The notes: generated by a model from the letters alone, not told the origin. Shown: positions 20,635-31,350, counted from the first letter of the stretch. The stretch is 48,220 bases of DNA from Mycobacterium sp. D16Q13 (GCF_002013375.1 NZ_MAEW01000016.1:1-48220); one strand, 5' to 3'. Numbers and translations: made by a program.

Positions 20635-21311
20635 CTAGGCCAGGGCGGGTGGGGCGCATCGTCGCCGTGCTGTTGTTGACGACGCTGCCGCTGCTGTCGG
20701 GATGTGTGCGTATCAAGGCCTCGATGACCGTCACCACCGACGATCACGTCTCCGGCCAACTGATCGCCGTCGCTAAACCGCAGGGCAAGGACGATAAGGG
20801 CCCTCAGCTCGACCGCAACATGTCGTTCGCCCAGAAGGTTCAGGTGGGCGAGTACGAGGAGAACGGCATGGTGGGGTCGCGTGCCATTTTCAACGATCTG
20901 ACCTTCGCGGAGGTCCCCCAGCTGGCCGGGATGAACAAGAACGCCGCCGGATTCGACCTGACACTGCGACGCAACGGCGACGTTGTCGTGCTGGAGGGCC
21001 GCGCCGATCTCACCGCGCTGGAAGACACCTCAAATGCCGATGTGTCGCTGGCCATTTCCTTTCCCGGCGATATCGAATCGACCAACGGGGAGACGCTCGG
21101 TTCCGACGCCGTGCAATGGAAACTCAATCCCGGCGTGGTCAGCACATTCAGTGCGACCGCCCGCTACAGCGACCCCAGCACCCGCTCGTTCAACGGGGCC
21201 GCGATCTTCGTGACGATCTCTGCGCTGCTGGTGGGCGCCCTCGTCGCGTCCCTGGCGTGGCTGGACCGTGACCAATCCCCCCGGTTTACGCCCGACCAGT
21301 TCCCGGAGTAA
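20631..21311 (+). CDS. lppM: Lipoprotein LppM
   Basis: The 226-residue protein has a lipoprotein signal peptide ending in the lipobox LSGC (C25), an extracytoplasmic domain opening with VRIKASMTVTTDDHVSGQLIAV, and a C-terminal transmembrane helix (about 193-211, IFVTISALLVGALVASLAW) with a short Pro/Asp tail. The combination of lipidation and a C-terminal helix matches mycobacterial LppM (Rv2171), which has been linked to phagosome handling and envelope lipid presentation in M. tuberculosis. It is coupled to the acetyltransferase by an ATGA overlap. Its last 26 nt overlap the 3' end of metF on the opposite strand. Confidence 0.87.
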   Translation: MTRPGRVGRIVAVLLLTTLPLLSGCVRIKASMTVTTDDHVSGQLIAVAKPQGKDDKGPQLDRNMSFAQKVQVGEYEENGMVGSRAIFNDLTFAEVPQLAGMNKNAAGFDLTLRRNGDVVVLEGRADLTALEDTSNADVSLAISFPGDIESTNGETLGSDAVQWKLNPGVVSTFSATARYSDPSTRSFNGAAIFVTISALLVGALVASLAWLDRDQSPRFTPDQFPE

Positions 21312-22266
21312 CCCGCACGCCGAGATTCTCCAGCACCTCGGAGGTGGCCCGCGCGAAGTTGAGCGTCATGAAGTGCACGCACGGAACGCCCTCGGCGATC
21401 AGCCGGGAGGCCATCGCGGTGGCGACCTCGACGCCGACCTTGCGAACCTCGTCACGGTTCTCCTCGGGACCGTCTCCGGCAGCCCGGAGAAGCCGTTCCT
21501 CTAGCGCAGCGGGCAGCGTCGAGGAGGCGAGCTCGACCTGCCTACGCACCGACCGCAGCGACGTGATGGGCATCAGCCCCGGAACGATCGGCTTGGCTCC
21601 TTGTTCTGGATCGGCGGCCACCACCCGATCACGCAGCCGCAGGTAGTCGTCGACGTCGAAGAACATCTGGGTAATGGAGTACTCGGCGCCTGCCCGCAGC
21701 TTGTTCACCAGATTGGCCGTATCGCGTTCCAGATCGATCGCCTGCGGATGGCCCTCCGGGAAAGAAGCCACCCCGACATGGAAATCGCCCAGATCACGAA
21801 CCAGCCGCACCAGCTCTTCGGCGTAGGTCAGGCCACCTGGGTGCGGAATCCATTCCGCATTCACGTCCCCGGCCGGATCGCCGCGCAGGGCAAGGATATT
21901 GGTGATGCCACGGTCCACATAGGCCCCCACCATCGCGCGCAACTCGTCGACGGAATGTCCGACGGCGGTCAGATGTGCGACCGGGAGCAAGGTGGTGTTC
22001 TCGGCCAGCTCGCCGGTCACCCGCACCGTGCGGTCGCGGGTTGAACCGCCCGCACCATAGGTCACCGAGACGAACACCGGCTGATACCGCTCGAAAACTC
22101 TTGCCGCCCGCCACAACCGAGCCTCAGCCGCCTCGTCGCGGGGCGGCATGAACTCCACCGAGAACGCGACATCGCCGGGCGGAACCGCGGCGAGTCGATC
22201 GGCGATCGACCCCGGATCCTGCAGCTCGGCGACCGATGCGTCACGGTCGAGCGGGTGAGTTGTCAC
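21286..22266 (-). CDS. Methylenetetrahydrofolate reductase-family protein (MetF-like, Rv2172c type)
   Basis: The 326-residue TIM-barrel protein resembles 5,10-methylenetetrahydrofolate reductase, which makes methyl-THF for methionine synthesis. Family hallmarks are FSVEFMPPRDE near the N-terminus (E38), VTYGAGGSTRDRTV, LALRGDPAG, HVGVASFPEGHP, ITQMFFDVDDYLRL and PGLMPITSL. It belongs to the divergent mycobacterial group that I recall as working without a tightly bound flavin. The GTG start at 22266 lacks a ribosome site but lies 6 nt after TATCCT, suggesting a leaderless mRNA. It converges on lppM with a 26-nt overlap and is divergent from idsA2. Confidence 0.85.
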   Translation of the reverse strand: MTTHPLDRDASVAELQDPGSIADRLAAVPPGDVAFSVEFMPPRDEAAEARLWRAARVFERYQPVFVSVTYGAGGSTRDRTVRVTGELAENTTLLPVAHLTAVGHSVDELRAMVGAYVDRGITNILALRGDPAGDVNAEWIPHPGGLTYAEELVRLVRDLGDFHVGVASFPEGHPQAIDLERDTANLVNKLRAGAEYSITQMFFDVDDYLRLRDRVVAADPEQGAKPIVPGLMPITSLRSVRRQVELASSTLPAALEERLLRAAGDGPEENRDEVRKVGVEVATAMASRLIAEGVPCVHFMTLNFARATSEVLENLGVRVTPGTGRA

Positions 22267-22272
22267 CTGTCC

Positions 22273-22278
22273 AGGATA
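22273..22278 (-). promoter_or_regulatory. -10 element for a leaderless metF mRNA
   Basis: TATCCT on the minus strand ends 6 nt before the GTG start codon of metF, and GTGAAC lies 16 nt farther upstream as a weak -35. A SigA start 7 nt downstream of the -10 would fall on the G of GTG. No Shine-Dalgarno is present. Confidence 0.5.
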
Positions 22279-22395
22279 GGTGCGATTAGTCTGGGTTCAC
22301 TCCCCGCGCATCCGGGACCAATTACCGCACCGTGAAAGGACGCCCCGCTGAGTGTCAACGTAGCCGCTGCCAACGCCCGGCACCTGACCGATGCG

Positions 22396-23439
22396 GTGAG
22401 CGACCAACTGAGCCAGTTCCTGGCCGAATGCCGCGAGCACACCGCGCATATCGGGCAGAACTATGAGCATGCGATAACCGCCCTCGACCAGTTTGTGCTG
22501 CGTGGCGGCAAGAGGCTGCGCCCGGCGTTCGCCTACTGGGGCTGGCGAGCGGTCACCGACGACCCCGACCCGTGGAACCCCGACGTGCTGCGGGTGTGTG
22601 CCGCCCTCGAACTGCTGCACACGTGCGCGCTGATCCACGATGACGTCATCGACAGCTCCGCCACTCGCCGCGGTGAACCCACCATCCACGTCGAGTTCGC
22701 CGCCCTGCATCGCGAGAACAACTGGTCCGGCTCCGCCGAGCAGTTCGGCATTTCCGCCGCCATTCTCCTCGGCGATCTGGCACTGACCTGGGCCGACGAC
22801 ATGGTGGCCGGGGCAGGGCTGTCCCCGGAGGCACATGCGCGGACTCGGGGCGTGTGGTCGATCCTGCGCAGCGAGGTGCTCGGCGGCCAATATCTGGACA
22901 TTCTGTCCGAATCCTCTGGCGATGAGTCCGTCGAAACAGCCATGAGAGTGATCCGCTTCAAGACCGCCGGCTACACCGTGCAGCGACCGCTGCAGCTGGG
23001 TGTCGCGATCGCGGCCGAGAACCCGGGGATCTCCGGACTTCTCGGCGATGTCGGGCTGGATATCGGCGTCGCATTCCAGCTGCGCGACGACGTACTCGGC
23101 GTTTTCGGCGACCCCAAGGTGACCGGGAAACCCGCCGGCGACGACCTGCGTGCCGGAAAGCGCACCGTGCTGTTGGCCGAGGCGCTGCGGCTGGCACGCA
23201 TCAACGACAATGCCGCCGAGGACATGCTGCACTCCTGGATCGGCAGCCCGCTCACGGATCAGCAGGTCGCCGAGATGTGTTCACTGATAGTCGACTTAGG
23301 CGCGCTGGCGGCCGTTGAATCCCGTATCGAAGAGCACACACACCGCGCACTGGATCAGTTGGCCGGCGCCGATATCGCCGACGACGCCCGTGCCGCGCTG
23401 TCAGATCTTGTCCGATTGGTGTCCAACCGGAGCGCATGA
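22396..23439 (+). CDS. idsA2: Polyprenyl (geranylgeranyl-type) diphosphate synthase IdsA2
   Basis: This is a trans-prenyl diphosphate synthase that condenses isopentenyl diphosphate with allylic diphosphates. The first aspartate-rich motif is HDDVIDSS (D82, D83, D86), the second is FQLRDDVLGVFGD (D231, D232), and the substrate-binding GGKRLRPAF lies at 38-46. From the GTG at 22396 it has 347 residues. The frame continues upstream to an in-frame CTG at 22348 that has AAAGGA 7 nt before it and would add 16 plausible residues including ARHLTDAV; no ATG, GTG or TTG lies in that stretch. It sits 4 nt before mptA, which uses a polyprenyl-phosphate sugar donor, so the two genes are probably co-transcribed. 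Confidence 0.92.
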   Translation: MSDQLSQFLAECREHTAHIGQNYEHAITALDQFVLRGGKRLRPAFAYWGWRAVTDDPDPWNPDVLRVCAALELLHTCALIHDDVIDSSATRRGEPTIHVEFAALHRENNWSGSAEQFGISAAILLGDLALTWADDMVAGAGLSPEAHARTRGVWSILRSEVLGGQYLDILSESSGDESVETAMRVIRFKTAGYTVQRPLQLGVAIAAENPGISGLLGDVGLDIGVAFQLRDDVLGVFGDPKVTGKPAGDDLRAGKRTVLLAEALRLARINDNAAEDMLHSWIGSPLTDQQVAEMCSLIVDLGALAAVESRIEEHTHRALDQLAGADIADDARAALSDLVRLVSNRSA

Positions 23440-23443
23440 TCAC

Positions 23444-24991
23444 GTGAGTACATCATCAAAGGCTGTGGAGCCTCCCCTGGAAAATGCCGGGTGGGCAGGC
23501 GTCTTCCTGCGGTCCCCCGCCGGACGCGCGGCCGTCACCGGATTCGGTGGCGCCATCCTCATCGCCATCGGCGGGTTGGGTGCGGGCAGCACCCGGCAAC
23601 ACGACCCGCTGCTGGAATCGGTCGGGCTGTCCTGGTTGCGTTTCGGCCACGGGTTGGTGGTGTCCTCGATCTGCATGTGGCTCGGGGTGGTCCTCATGCT
23701 GCTGGCGTGGCTCGGGCTGGGTCGGCATGTGATCGCCGGCAAGGTGACCAAAGAGTCCATCCTGATCGTCATTCCCTGCTGGCTGCTGCCGCTGCTGGCC
23801 TCCGTGCCGGTGTTCAGCCGGGACGCGTACTCCTACCTCGCCCAGGGCGCATTGCTGCGTGACGGATTCGACCCGTACGTGGTGGGGCCGGTGGAGAACC
23901 CGAACCCGTTGCTGGAGAACGTCAGTCCGATCTGGTCCACCACAACCGCGCCGTACGGGCCGCTGTTCATGCTTATCGCACGATTCGTCACTCAGATCGT
24001 CGGAGACGACGTGGTGGCGGGAACCATGTTGCTGCGGCTGTGCATGCTGCCCGGGCTGGCCCTGCTGGTGTGGGCCACACCCCACGTCGCGCGCTGTCTT
24101 TCCGCCAACGCCAGCAAGGCGCTGTGGATCTGTGTGCTCAACCCGCTGGTCATCATCCATCTCATGGGCGGTGTGCACAACGAGATGCTGATGGTCGGCC
24201 TCATGATGGCGGGCATCGCACTCGCCCTTGAGCGGCAACATGTTTGGGGCATCGCAGTAGTGACATTGGCGGTCGCGGTCAAGGCCACCGCCGGGCTGGC
24301 GCTGCCCTTCCTGGTGTGGATCTGGATGCGCCGGCTCGTTCAGAACGCCGACCAGGGCTCGCCGCAGCGCCGCCCGGTCGTCGCGTTCACGATGGCGTCG
24401 GCGACCTCCGTCGCGATCGTGGCCGCGGTCTTCGCCGTGCTGTCCTGGATCGCCGGGGTCGGCCTGGGATGGCTGCCCGCACTGGCGGGCTCGGTGAAAA
24501 TCATCAACTGGCTGACGGTGCCTACCGCGGTCGCCAACCTCATCAACGTCGTCGCGGGCCTTTTCGTCACCGTCAACTTCGATGCCCTGCTGTCGATCAC
24601 CCGCACTGTCGGCGCCGCACTGGTGGCCCTCGCGCTGCCGGTGGTGTGGTGGCGGCACCGGCACAACGAACGCGATGCGATGTTCGGGATCCTGTGGGCG
24701 ATGGTGATCGTGGTGCTCATGGCACCCGCCGCGCTGCCCTGGTACTACACGTGGCCGCTGGCCATCGCGGCGCCGCTGCTGCAATCACGCGCCGCCATCG
24801 CCGCCATCGCCGGGTTCTCCACCTGGATCATGGTGATCTTCAAACCCGATGGCTCCCACGGCATGTACGTGTGGATCCACGTGCTGATCGCCGCGACCTG
24901 TGCCGCGATCGCGTGGCGGATGATCAACACCGCACCCGAGTCACACGAACCCGAACCGGCCGGGGCCGATACTCCGGCACCCGCCGCCTAG
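23444..24991 (+). CDS. mptA: Alpha-(1->6)-mannopyranosyltransferase MptA (GT-C, polyprenyl-phosphomannose dependent)
   Basis: MptA extends the alpha-1,6 mannan backbone of lipomannan and lipoarabinomannan on the outer face of the plasma membrane, using polyprenyl-phosphate-mannose. The 515-residue protein (I recall 516 in M. tuberculosis) has about 13 hydrophobic helices and the first large loop PVFSRDAYSYLAQGALLRDG, where the aspartate pattern of GT-C enzymes is found, followed by DPYVVGPVENPNPLLENVSPIW and TTAPYGPLFML. The GTG at 23444 lies 4 nt after the idsA2 stop with GGAG upstream. The TAG stop overlaps the TAG stop of the convergent gene in the sequence CTAG. Confidence 0.92.
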   Translation: MSTSSKAVEPPLENAGWAGVFLRSPAGRAAVTGFGGAILIAIGGLGAGSTRQHDPLLESVGLSWLRFGHGLVVSSICMWLGVVLMLLAWLGLGRHVIAGKVTKESILIVIPCWLLPLLASVPVFSRDAYSYLAQGALLRDGFDPYVVGPVENPNPLLENVSPIWSTTTAPYGPLFMLIARFVTQIVGDDVVAGTMLLRLCMLPGLALLVWATPHVARCLSANASKALWICVLNPLVIIHLMGGVHNEMLMVGLMMAGIALALERQHVWGIAVVTLAVAVKATAGLALPFLVWIWMRRLVQNADQGSPQRRPVVAFTMASATSVAIVAAVFAVLSWIAGVGLGWLPALAGSVKIINWLTVPTAVANLINVVAGLFVTVNFDALLSITRTVGAALVALALPVVWWRHRHNERDAMFGILWAMVIVVLMAPAALPWYYTWPLAIAAPLLQSRAAIAAIAGFSTWIMVIFKPDGSHGMYVWIHVLIAATCAAIAWRMINTAPESHEPEPAGADTPAPAA

Positions 24992-25392
24992 TAGGCCATC
25001 GCCTGCGCGCGCCGCAATACTTCGCGTGCTTGGTGGCCGTGCAGTGCGTCGACCGGACGGGCCGCCTCGATACGTTCGGTGGTGCCGTCCCTGGTCACGG
25101 TCAGCGACTCATCACCGGTGAACAACCAGCGCATGATTTCCGGCTCGTGATATCCCCCGTCGCGCAGCACGGACAACAGCCCGGACAGATGCTTCACCAC
25201 GGGCCCTTCGGGGCTGAAAAAGATGACGGGAACTTTGATTTCGCCATCGCGCCGCACCGCGATCAGCTCACCGTCACGCAGATACTGCTGAACCTTGCTC
25301 ACCGTTACCCGCAGGCGCGTAGCCACTTCCTTGAGAGAGAACAGCGGCTCATCGGCGTCAAGCGTGTCGGCGACGTAGGGAATTGCGCTCAT
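24988..25392 (-). CDS. Rv2175c-like DNA-binding protein (PknL partner)
   Basis: The 134-residue protein has a winged helix-turn-helix N-terminus (FSLKEVATRLRVTVSKVQQYLRDGELIAVRRDG, about residues 18-50) and a conserved C-terminal domain ending DALHGHQAREVLRRAQAMAY. These match M. tuberculosis Rv2175c, a DNA-binding substrate of the kinase PknL. The N-terminus here is short (MSAIPYVADTLDADEP); the longer tail that holds the phosphorylated threonine in M. tuberculosis is not evident, although the frame is open upstream. The ATG lies 8 nt after TAGCGT, with no ribosome site. The stop overlaps the mptA stop. pknL lies on the opposite strand beyond an intervening SRPBCC gene. Confidence 0.85.
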   Translation of the reverse strand: MSAIPYVADTLDADEPLFSLKEVATRLRVTVSKVQQYLRDGELIAVRRDGEIKVPVIFFSPEGPVVKHLSGLLSVLRDGGYHEPEIMRWLFTGDESLTVTRDGTTERIEAARPVDALHGHQAREVLRRAQAMAY

Positions 25393-25400
25393 GACCAATG

Positions 25401-25406
25401 ACGCTA
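25401..25406 (-). promoter_or_regulatory. -10 element for the Rv2175c-like gene
   Basis: TAGCGT on the minus strand ends 8 nt before the ATG at 25392, which predicts a 5' end within about 1 nt of the start codon. It lies back to back with the -10 of the divergent SRPBCC gene, 56 nt away. No clear -35 was found. Confidence 0.4.
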
Positions 25407-25461
25407 GTCGTCCTGCGGGCCACGGTCGCCCAAAAGTGTCCTCCGGGTGTGGTGACACGCG

Positions 25462-25467
25462 TAACCT
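25462..25467 (+). promoter_or_regulatory. -10 element for the SRPBCC gene at 25475
   Basis: TAACCT ends 7 nt before the GTG start at 25475. Transcription starting 7-8 nt downstream would give a leaderless or nearly leaderless mRNA. There is no good -35 hexamer at 16-18 nt. Confidence 0.4.
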
Positions 25468-25474
25468 TCGGATC

Positions 25475-25915
25475 GTGACGAGTTCCGGCGATCCGACATC
25501 GGTCACCCACAGCGAGTACTACCCCTACCCCGTCGAGAAGGTCTGGGATGTTCTCGTCTCCCTCGAACTCACCGCCTCGCAGGTGAAAGAAGTCAACGAC
25601 GCACCGGTCGAGGTCGGCGAGACCCGCGTCCTCATCACCCATCCGCAGCCCGCGGTCGGATTCGATGGCGTGCTCCGCACCACCTACACCAGCGTGGAGC
25701 CCTGCGATCACATCGAACAGGTGCTGACCGCCCCCGGAATCGAAGTGACCTCCCGGTGGAACCTGCTCCCGGAACCTGGTGGCACCCGGCTGCGGGTCAC
25801 CTATAGCCGGTTTGACCCCGCCATCCCCCTGCATCGTCAATGGCGGACCATGCTGTTTTCGGGGGCCGGGCCGATGCTCAACTCCGTCCGCGAAATGCTC
25901 GACAAGCGACATTGA
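25475..25915 (+). CDS. SRPBCC (START/Bet v1-like) family protein
   Basis: The 146-residue protein has the SRPBCC helix-grip layout: an N-terminal strand and helix EYYPYPVEKVWDVLVSLEL, central beta strands (THPQPAVGFDGVLRTTYTSVEP, TSRWNLLPEPGGTRLRVTYSRF) and the long C-terminal helix LHRQWRTMLFSGAGPMLNSVREML. Such proteins bind hydrophobic ligands or act as cyclase-like or Aha1-like factors; nothing in the sequence identifies the ligand. I chose the GTG at 25475 because TAACCT lies 7 nt upstream; in-frame GTG 25436 and ATG 25391 are possible but would run into the regulator's promoter. I do not recall an equivalent between Rv2175c and pknL in M. tuberculosis. Confidence 0.75.
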   Translation: MTSSGDPTSVTHSEYYPYPVEKVWDVLVSLELTASQVKEVNDAPVEVGETRVLITHPQPAVGFDGVLRTTYTSVEPCDHIEQVLTAPGIEVTSRWNLLPEPGGTRLRVTYSRFDPAIPLHRQWRTMLFSGAGPMLNSVREMLDKRH

Positions 25916-25941
25916 CGGCGGGGCGATCCCGCATCACTCGA

Positions 25942-25947
25942 TACGAT
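25942..25947 (+). promoter_or_regulatory. -10 element for pknL
   Basis: TACGAT ends 7 nt before the pknL ATG at 25955 and there is no Shine-Dalgarno, so the mRNA may be leaderless. TTGACG lies upstream, overlapping the SRPBCC stop codon, but its spacing (24 nt) is too long for a standard -35. Confidence 0.35.
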
Positions 25948-25954
25948 CGATGCG

Positions 25955-28650
<2,696 letters not shown>

Positions 28651-28693
28651 ACCGCCCCTTACCAGCGGATTTTTACCCGGGATTGCGTGGCGA

Positions 28694-29185
28694 TCAGCCG
28701 GGCGGGACCATCGCGCGGTAGCGGGCCAGGTTGTACCGGGCATCCACCAGTGCATCGTGCGAGTCGGCGGGCCGTTTCGGCACAGTCGGCTGGCCCAGGT
28801 CGTGCCACAGCTGCTTGAGTTCCAGGGTGAACCGTGGGATCGGCCGGGGCAGCGCCGTCATGGGTCCCCACAGCTGACAGAGCGCCACGTGGTCGTAGGC
28901 ACCCACCCAGGCCCACAGTTCGATCGGGTCGGTCGGCCCACCACCGTTCAGACCGAGGAACTCGGCCAGCTCATCGCGAATCTGACCGCGTGAGCGCCAC
29001 AGTGGGGACGACAACGCCGGCAGCTTCGGCAGCACGTTCTGGCGCACCCACGGGCCCGCCTGCTGTGGATCGAAGGCGGTGGAGACGGCGTAGTACTCAC
29101 GGCCGTCTTCACACACCATCCCGATGGAGATGAGTTCGATGGTGCGGCCGTCGTCAATGAACTCCGTGTCGTAGAAATAACGCAC
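28694..29185 (-). CDS. RNase AS-type 3'-5' exoribonuclease (Rv2179c-like)
   Basis: The 163-residue protein belongs to the DEDD exonuclease fold. RNase AS from M. tuberculosis trims 3' adenylated RNA tails and prefers ATP-bearing or poly(A) substrates. The metal-binding residues are visible: FYDTEFID (D6, E8), GAYDHVALCQLWGP (D98) and DSHDALVDARYNL (H143, D148). The GTG start has AGGCGG about 5 nt upstream and lies 9 nt after the stop of the mannosyltransferase gene, so both are probably on one mRNA. The C-terminus is short, ending YRAMVPPG. Confidence 0.9.
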   Translation of the reverse strand: MRYFYDTEFIDDGRTIELISIGMVCEDGREYYAVSTAFDPQQAGPWVRQNVLPKLPALSSPLWRSRGQIRDELAEFLGLNGGGPTDPIELWAWVGAYDHVALCQLWGPMTALPRPIPRFTLELKQLWHDLGQPTVPKRPADSHDALVDARYNLARYRAMVPPG

Positions 29186-29194
29186 GCGTGCCGC

Positions 29195-30493
29195 CTAGTT
29201 GTGCGCCGGAGAGGCCGGCGCCAGCTCATCGGCCCGCGCCGGCTCGGCCTCGCGCACACCATCGTTCACGTCCGACGGGGCACGCCGCAGCCATATCCAG
29301 CTGGCCACGAGCACCGCGAGATGAACGAACACGTAGAGGCTGGGTATCAGGTCGTTCAGCACGCCGCCTGGTCGCAGCGTCAACGCACCCGAGTCCGGTG
29401 TCTTGCCGCTCAGGCTGGTGAACCAGGCCGCGAACACCGCGCAGAACGCCCACATCGTGACCGCCGACGCCCGTTTACCCAGCACGTACCCGCGGTAACC
29501 CAGATGGACGACCAACGGCACGAACCACACCCAGTGATGGCTCCAGCTGAACGGCGAGGCTGCCGCCGACGCCATCCCCACGATGGAGATCGCCAGCAGC
29601 AGCTGACCGCGCCGATAGGCCAGGACCGCGACCACCAGACTCGCCGCGATCACCAGCACCGACAAGGCGGTGGCGGTCCCGGCCGACAGGTCCAATCTGA
29701 GAAACAGTCCGCTGATGCTGGTGCTCGCGGTGGGATCGCGGGTGATGCGACTGATCTTCTCGAAAGCACGGTCCACCCAGTAGTAATGCGAGGCGGAGGG
29801 CAGGAAGACGAAGCCCAGTCCGATGGTGCCAAGCAGTGTGACGGTCGCGACGACGGCCGCGCGAATCCGTCCCACCAGGAACAAGAAGACGATGAAGATC
29901 ATCGGGGTTAGCTTGATGCCGGCCACGATCCCGATGCCGATCCCGGCCAGCTTCCACCGTTTGGGAGCCAGGATGTCCGTGACCACGACGGCCAGTATCA
30001 GCAGGTTGATCTGACCCAGCTGAATGGAGAGCCGGACCGGCTCCAGCCACGAAACCAGCCCGACCAACAGGGCCAGCAGCCCCCACAACCCGGCCTTAGC
30101 GGAGACATTCAGCCAGGCCAGCATGCGCCACACCGAGTAGACGAGCAGCGCCGGGAACACCACAAGCGACAGGATCTGCGCCGTGAAGTCGGTGATGAAG
30201 GCCAGCGGGGTGAAGACCAATGCCGCGAACGGTGTGTAGGTGAACAGCAGATCGTCGAGCTCGCCATTGCGCCCGATCGAGTAGAGATCCAGCCCGTCCA
30301 GTACGCGGGTGCCACCGAATCGGTACACCAACACGTCGATCTGCAGCGCATACGTCGGCCAGTGAATGAAGACGACCGCGTGCAGCAACAGAGCGACAGC
30401 GAGGACGAGCGGGCCACCCCACGTGATCCATCTGGCAACTCGACGAGCGGAGCCGCGGTCCGCGATGGTGGTTTCGGTTATTGAATTCGGCAC
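29195..30493 (-). CDS. GT87 (DUF2029) polyprenyl-phosphomannose-dependent alpha-mannosyltransferase
   Basis: The 432-residue protein has about ten membrane helices and the GT-C GT87 hallmarks: an aspartate in the first external loop (TYALQIDVLVYRFGG), YSIGRNGELDDLLFTYTPFAAL, SIQLGQINLLI, AGIKLTPMIF and SPFSWSHHWVWFVPL. This family includes PimE and the alpha-1,2 mannosyltransferase MptC (Rv2181), which adds single mannose branches to lipomannan. Position next to RNase AS and the PlsC gene supports the MptC equivalent, but as I recall Rv2181 lies on the opposite strand to its neighbours, whereas this gene is co-directional with them. The tail is Glu/Ala/Pro-rich. The GTG start has GAGGG nearby. 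Confidence 0.8.
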   Translation of the reverse strand: MPNSITETTIADRGSARRVARWITWGGPLVLAVALLLHAVVFIHWPTYALQIDVLVYRFGGTRVLDGLDLYSIGRNGELDDLLFTYTPFAALVFTPLAFITDFTAQILSLVVFPALLVYSVWRMLAWLNVSAKAGLWGLLALLVGLVSWLEPVRLSIQLGQINLLILAVVVTDILAPKRWKLAGIGIGIVAGIKLTPMIFIVFLFLVGRIRAAVVATVTLLGTIGLGFVFLPSASHYYWVDRAFEKISRITRDPTASTSISGLFLRLDLSAGTATALSVLVIAASLVVAVLAYRRGQLLLAISIVGMASAAASPFSWSHHWVWFVPLVVHLGYRGYVLGKRASAVTMWAFCAVFAAWFTSLSGKTPDSGALTLRPGGVLNDLIPSLYVFVHLAVLVASWIWLRRAPSDVNDGVREAEPARADELAPASPAHN

Positions 30494-30618
30494 GGCCCTC
30501 GCATCTCTCAGTTCTCCCGCCGGGTGGCCTCAAGACTAGCGGGCGCGGCGCGGATAGCTGACCCACGCCCCACGGCGAGGTGCCACGTCAGATGCAGGGA
30601 AGATGCACAGACCCCCGA

Positions 30619-31350
30619 TTAACCGGCGGCGCTCTCCGGGATGCGATCGGGCTGCGTGGAGGACTCCGTGGGCTTGCCGGTGCTCTCCTTGAGCGCGGAC
30701 GCGTAGATGTCGACGTACTCCTGACCGGACAGCTGCATCAGCTCGTACATCACCTCGTCGATGACCGCACGTTCGATGAAGCGGTTTCCGGCCATCCCGT
30801 CGAAACGCGCGAAGTCCAGCGGCTTGCCGATCTTGACGGTGACCTTGGAAAAGTGCCAGCGAGCGGTTCCCGGCGGATTCATCACATCGGTGCCGACCAT
30901 CGCGATCGGGATCACCGGTACCCCCGTGGCCAGCGCCATGCGCGCCAAGCCCGTCTTGCCCTTGTACAGGCGTCCATCCGGAGACCGGGTGCCCTCCGGG
31001 TAGATGCCCAGCAGCTTGCCCTCCCCGAGTAACCGCTTAGCGGTGCTCAGAGCATTCTCGGCGGCGTCGGCGCTGGCCCGATCGATCGGAACCTGCCCGG
31101 CGCCACTGAAGAAGACCTTCTTGAGCCAGCCCTTGAACCCGGGCTCCGTGAAGTACTCGCTCTTGGCCAGGAAGGTGACCCGGCGGCGCAACACCAGGCA
31201 CAAGTAGAAGCTGTCCACCACCGCGAGGTGGTTACCTGCCAGGATTACCGGCCCGGACGAAGGGACGTTCTCCAGACCTTCGACTTTCGGGCGGCCCATC
31301 AGCTGCAGGATCGGCCCCATGAAGATGAACTTCAGCAGCCAATAGAACAT
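30619..31350 (-). CDS. 1-acyl-sn-glycerol-3-phosphate acyltransferase family protein (PlsC, Rv2182c-like)
   Basis: PlsC-type enzymes transfer an acyl chain to lysophosphatidic acid to make phosphatidic acid at the membrane. The 243-residue protein has the catalytic HX4D motif (NHLAVVDSFY, H41/D46), a second block KSEYF followed by VPIDR, the glycerophosphate motif YPEGTRSPDGR (117-127) and VPVIPIAMVGTDV. The start is the ATG at 31350 with AGAGGA 7 nt upstream; a longer upstream frame has no family similarity. The C-terminus is Ser/Thr/Glu-rich. It follows the CxxC/ArsA/SRPBCC genes on the same strand after a 252-nt gap. Confidence 0.88.
   Translation of the reverse strand: MFYWLLKFIFMGPILQLMGRPKVEGLENVPSSGPVILAGNHLAVVDSFYLCLVLRRRVTFLAKSEYFTEPGFKGWLKKVFFSGAGQVPIDRASADAAENALSTAKRLLGEGKLLGIYPEGTRSPDGRLYKGKTGLARMALATGVPVIPIAMVGTDVMNPPGTARWHFSKVTVKIGKPLDFARFDGMAGNRFIERAVIDEVMYELMQLSGQEYVDIYASALKESTGKPTESSTQPDRIPESAAG

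Noticed and set aside
23456..24784. 442-codon open frame antisense to mptA
   Set aside because: His/Gln/Arg/Asp-rich low-complexity translation typical of antisense frames; mptA is a clear membrane enzyme.
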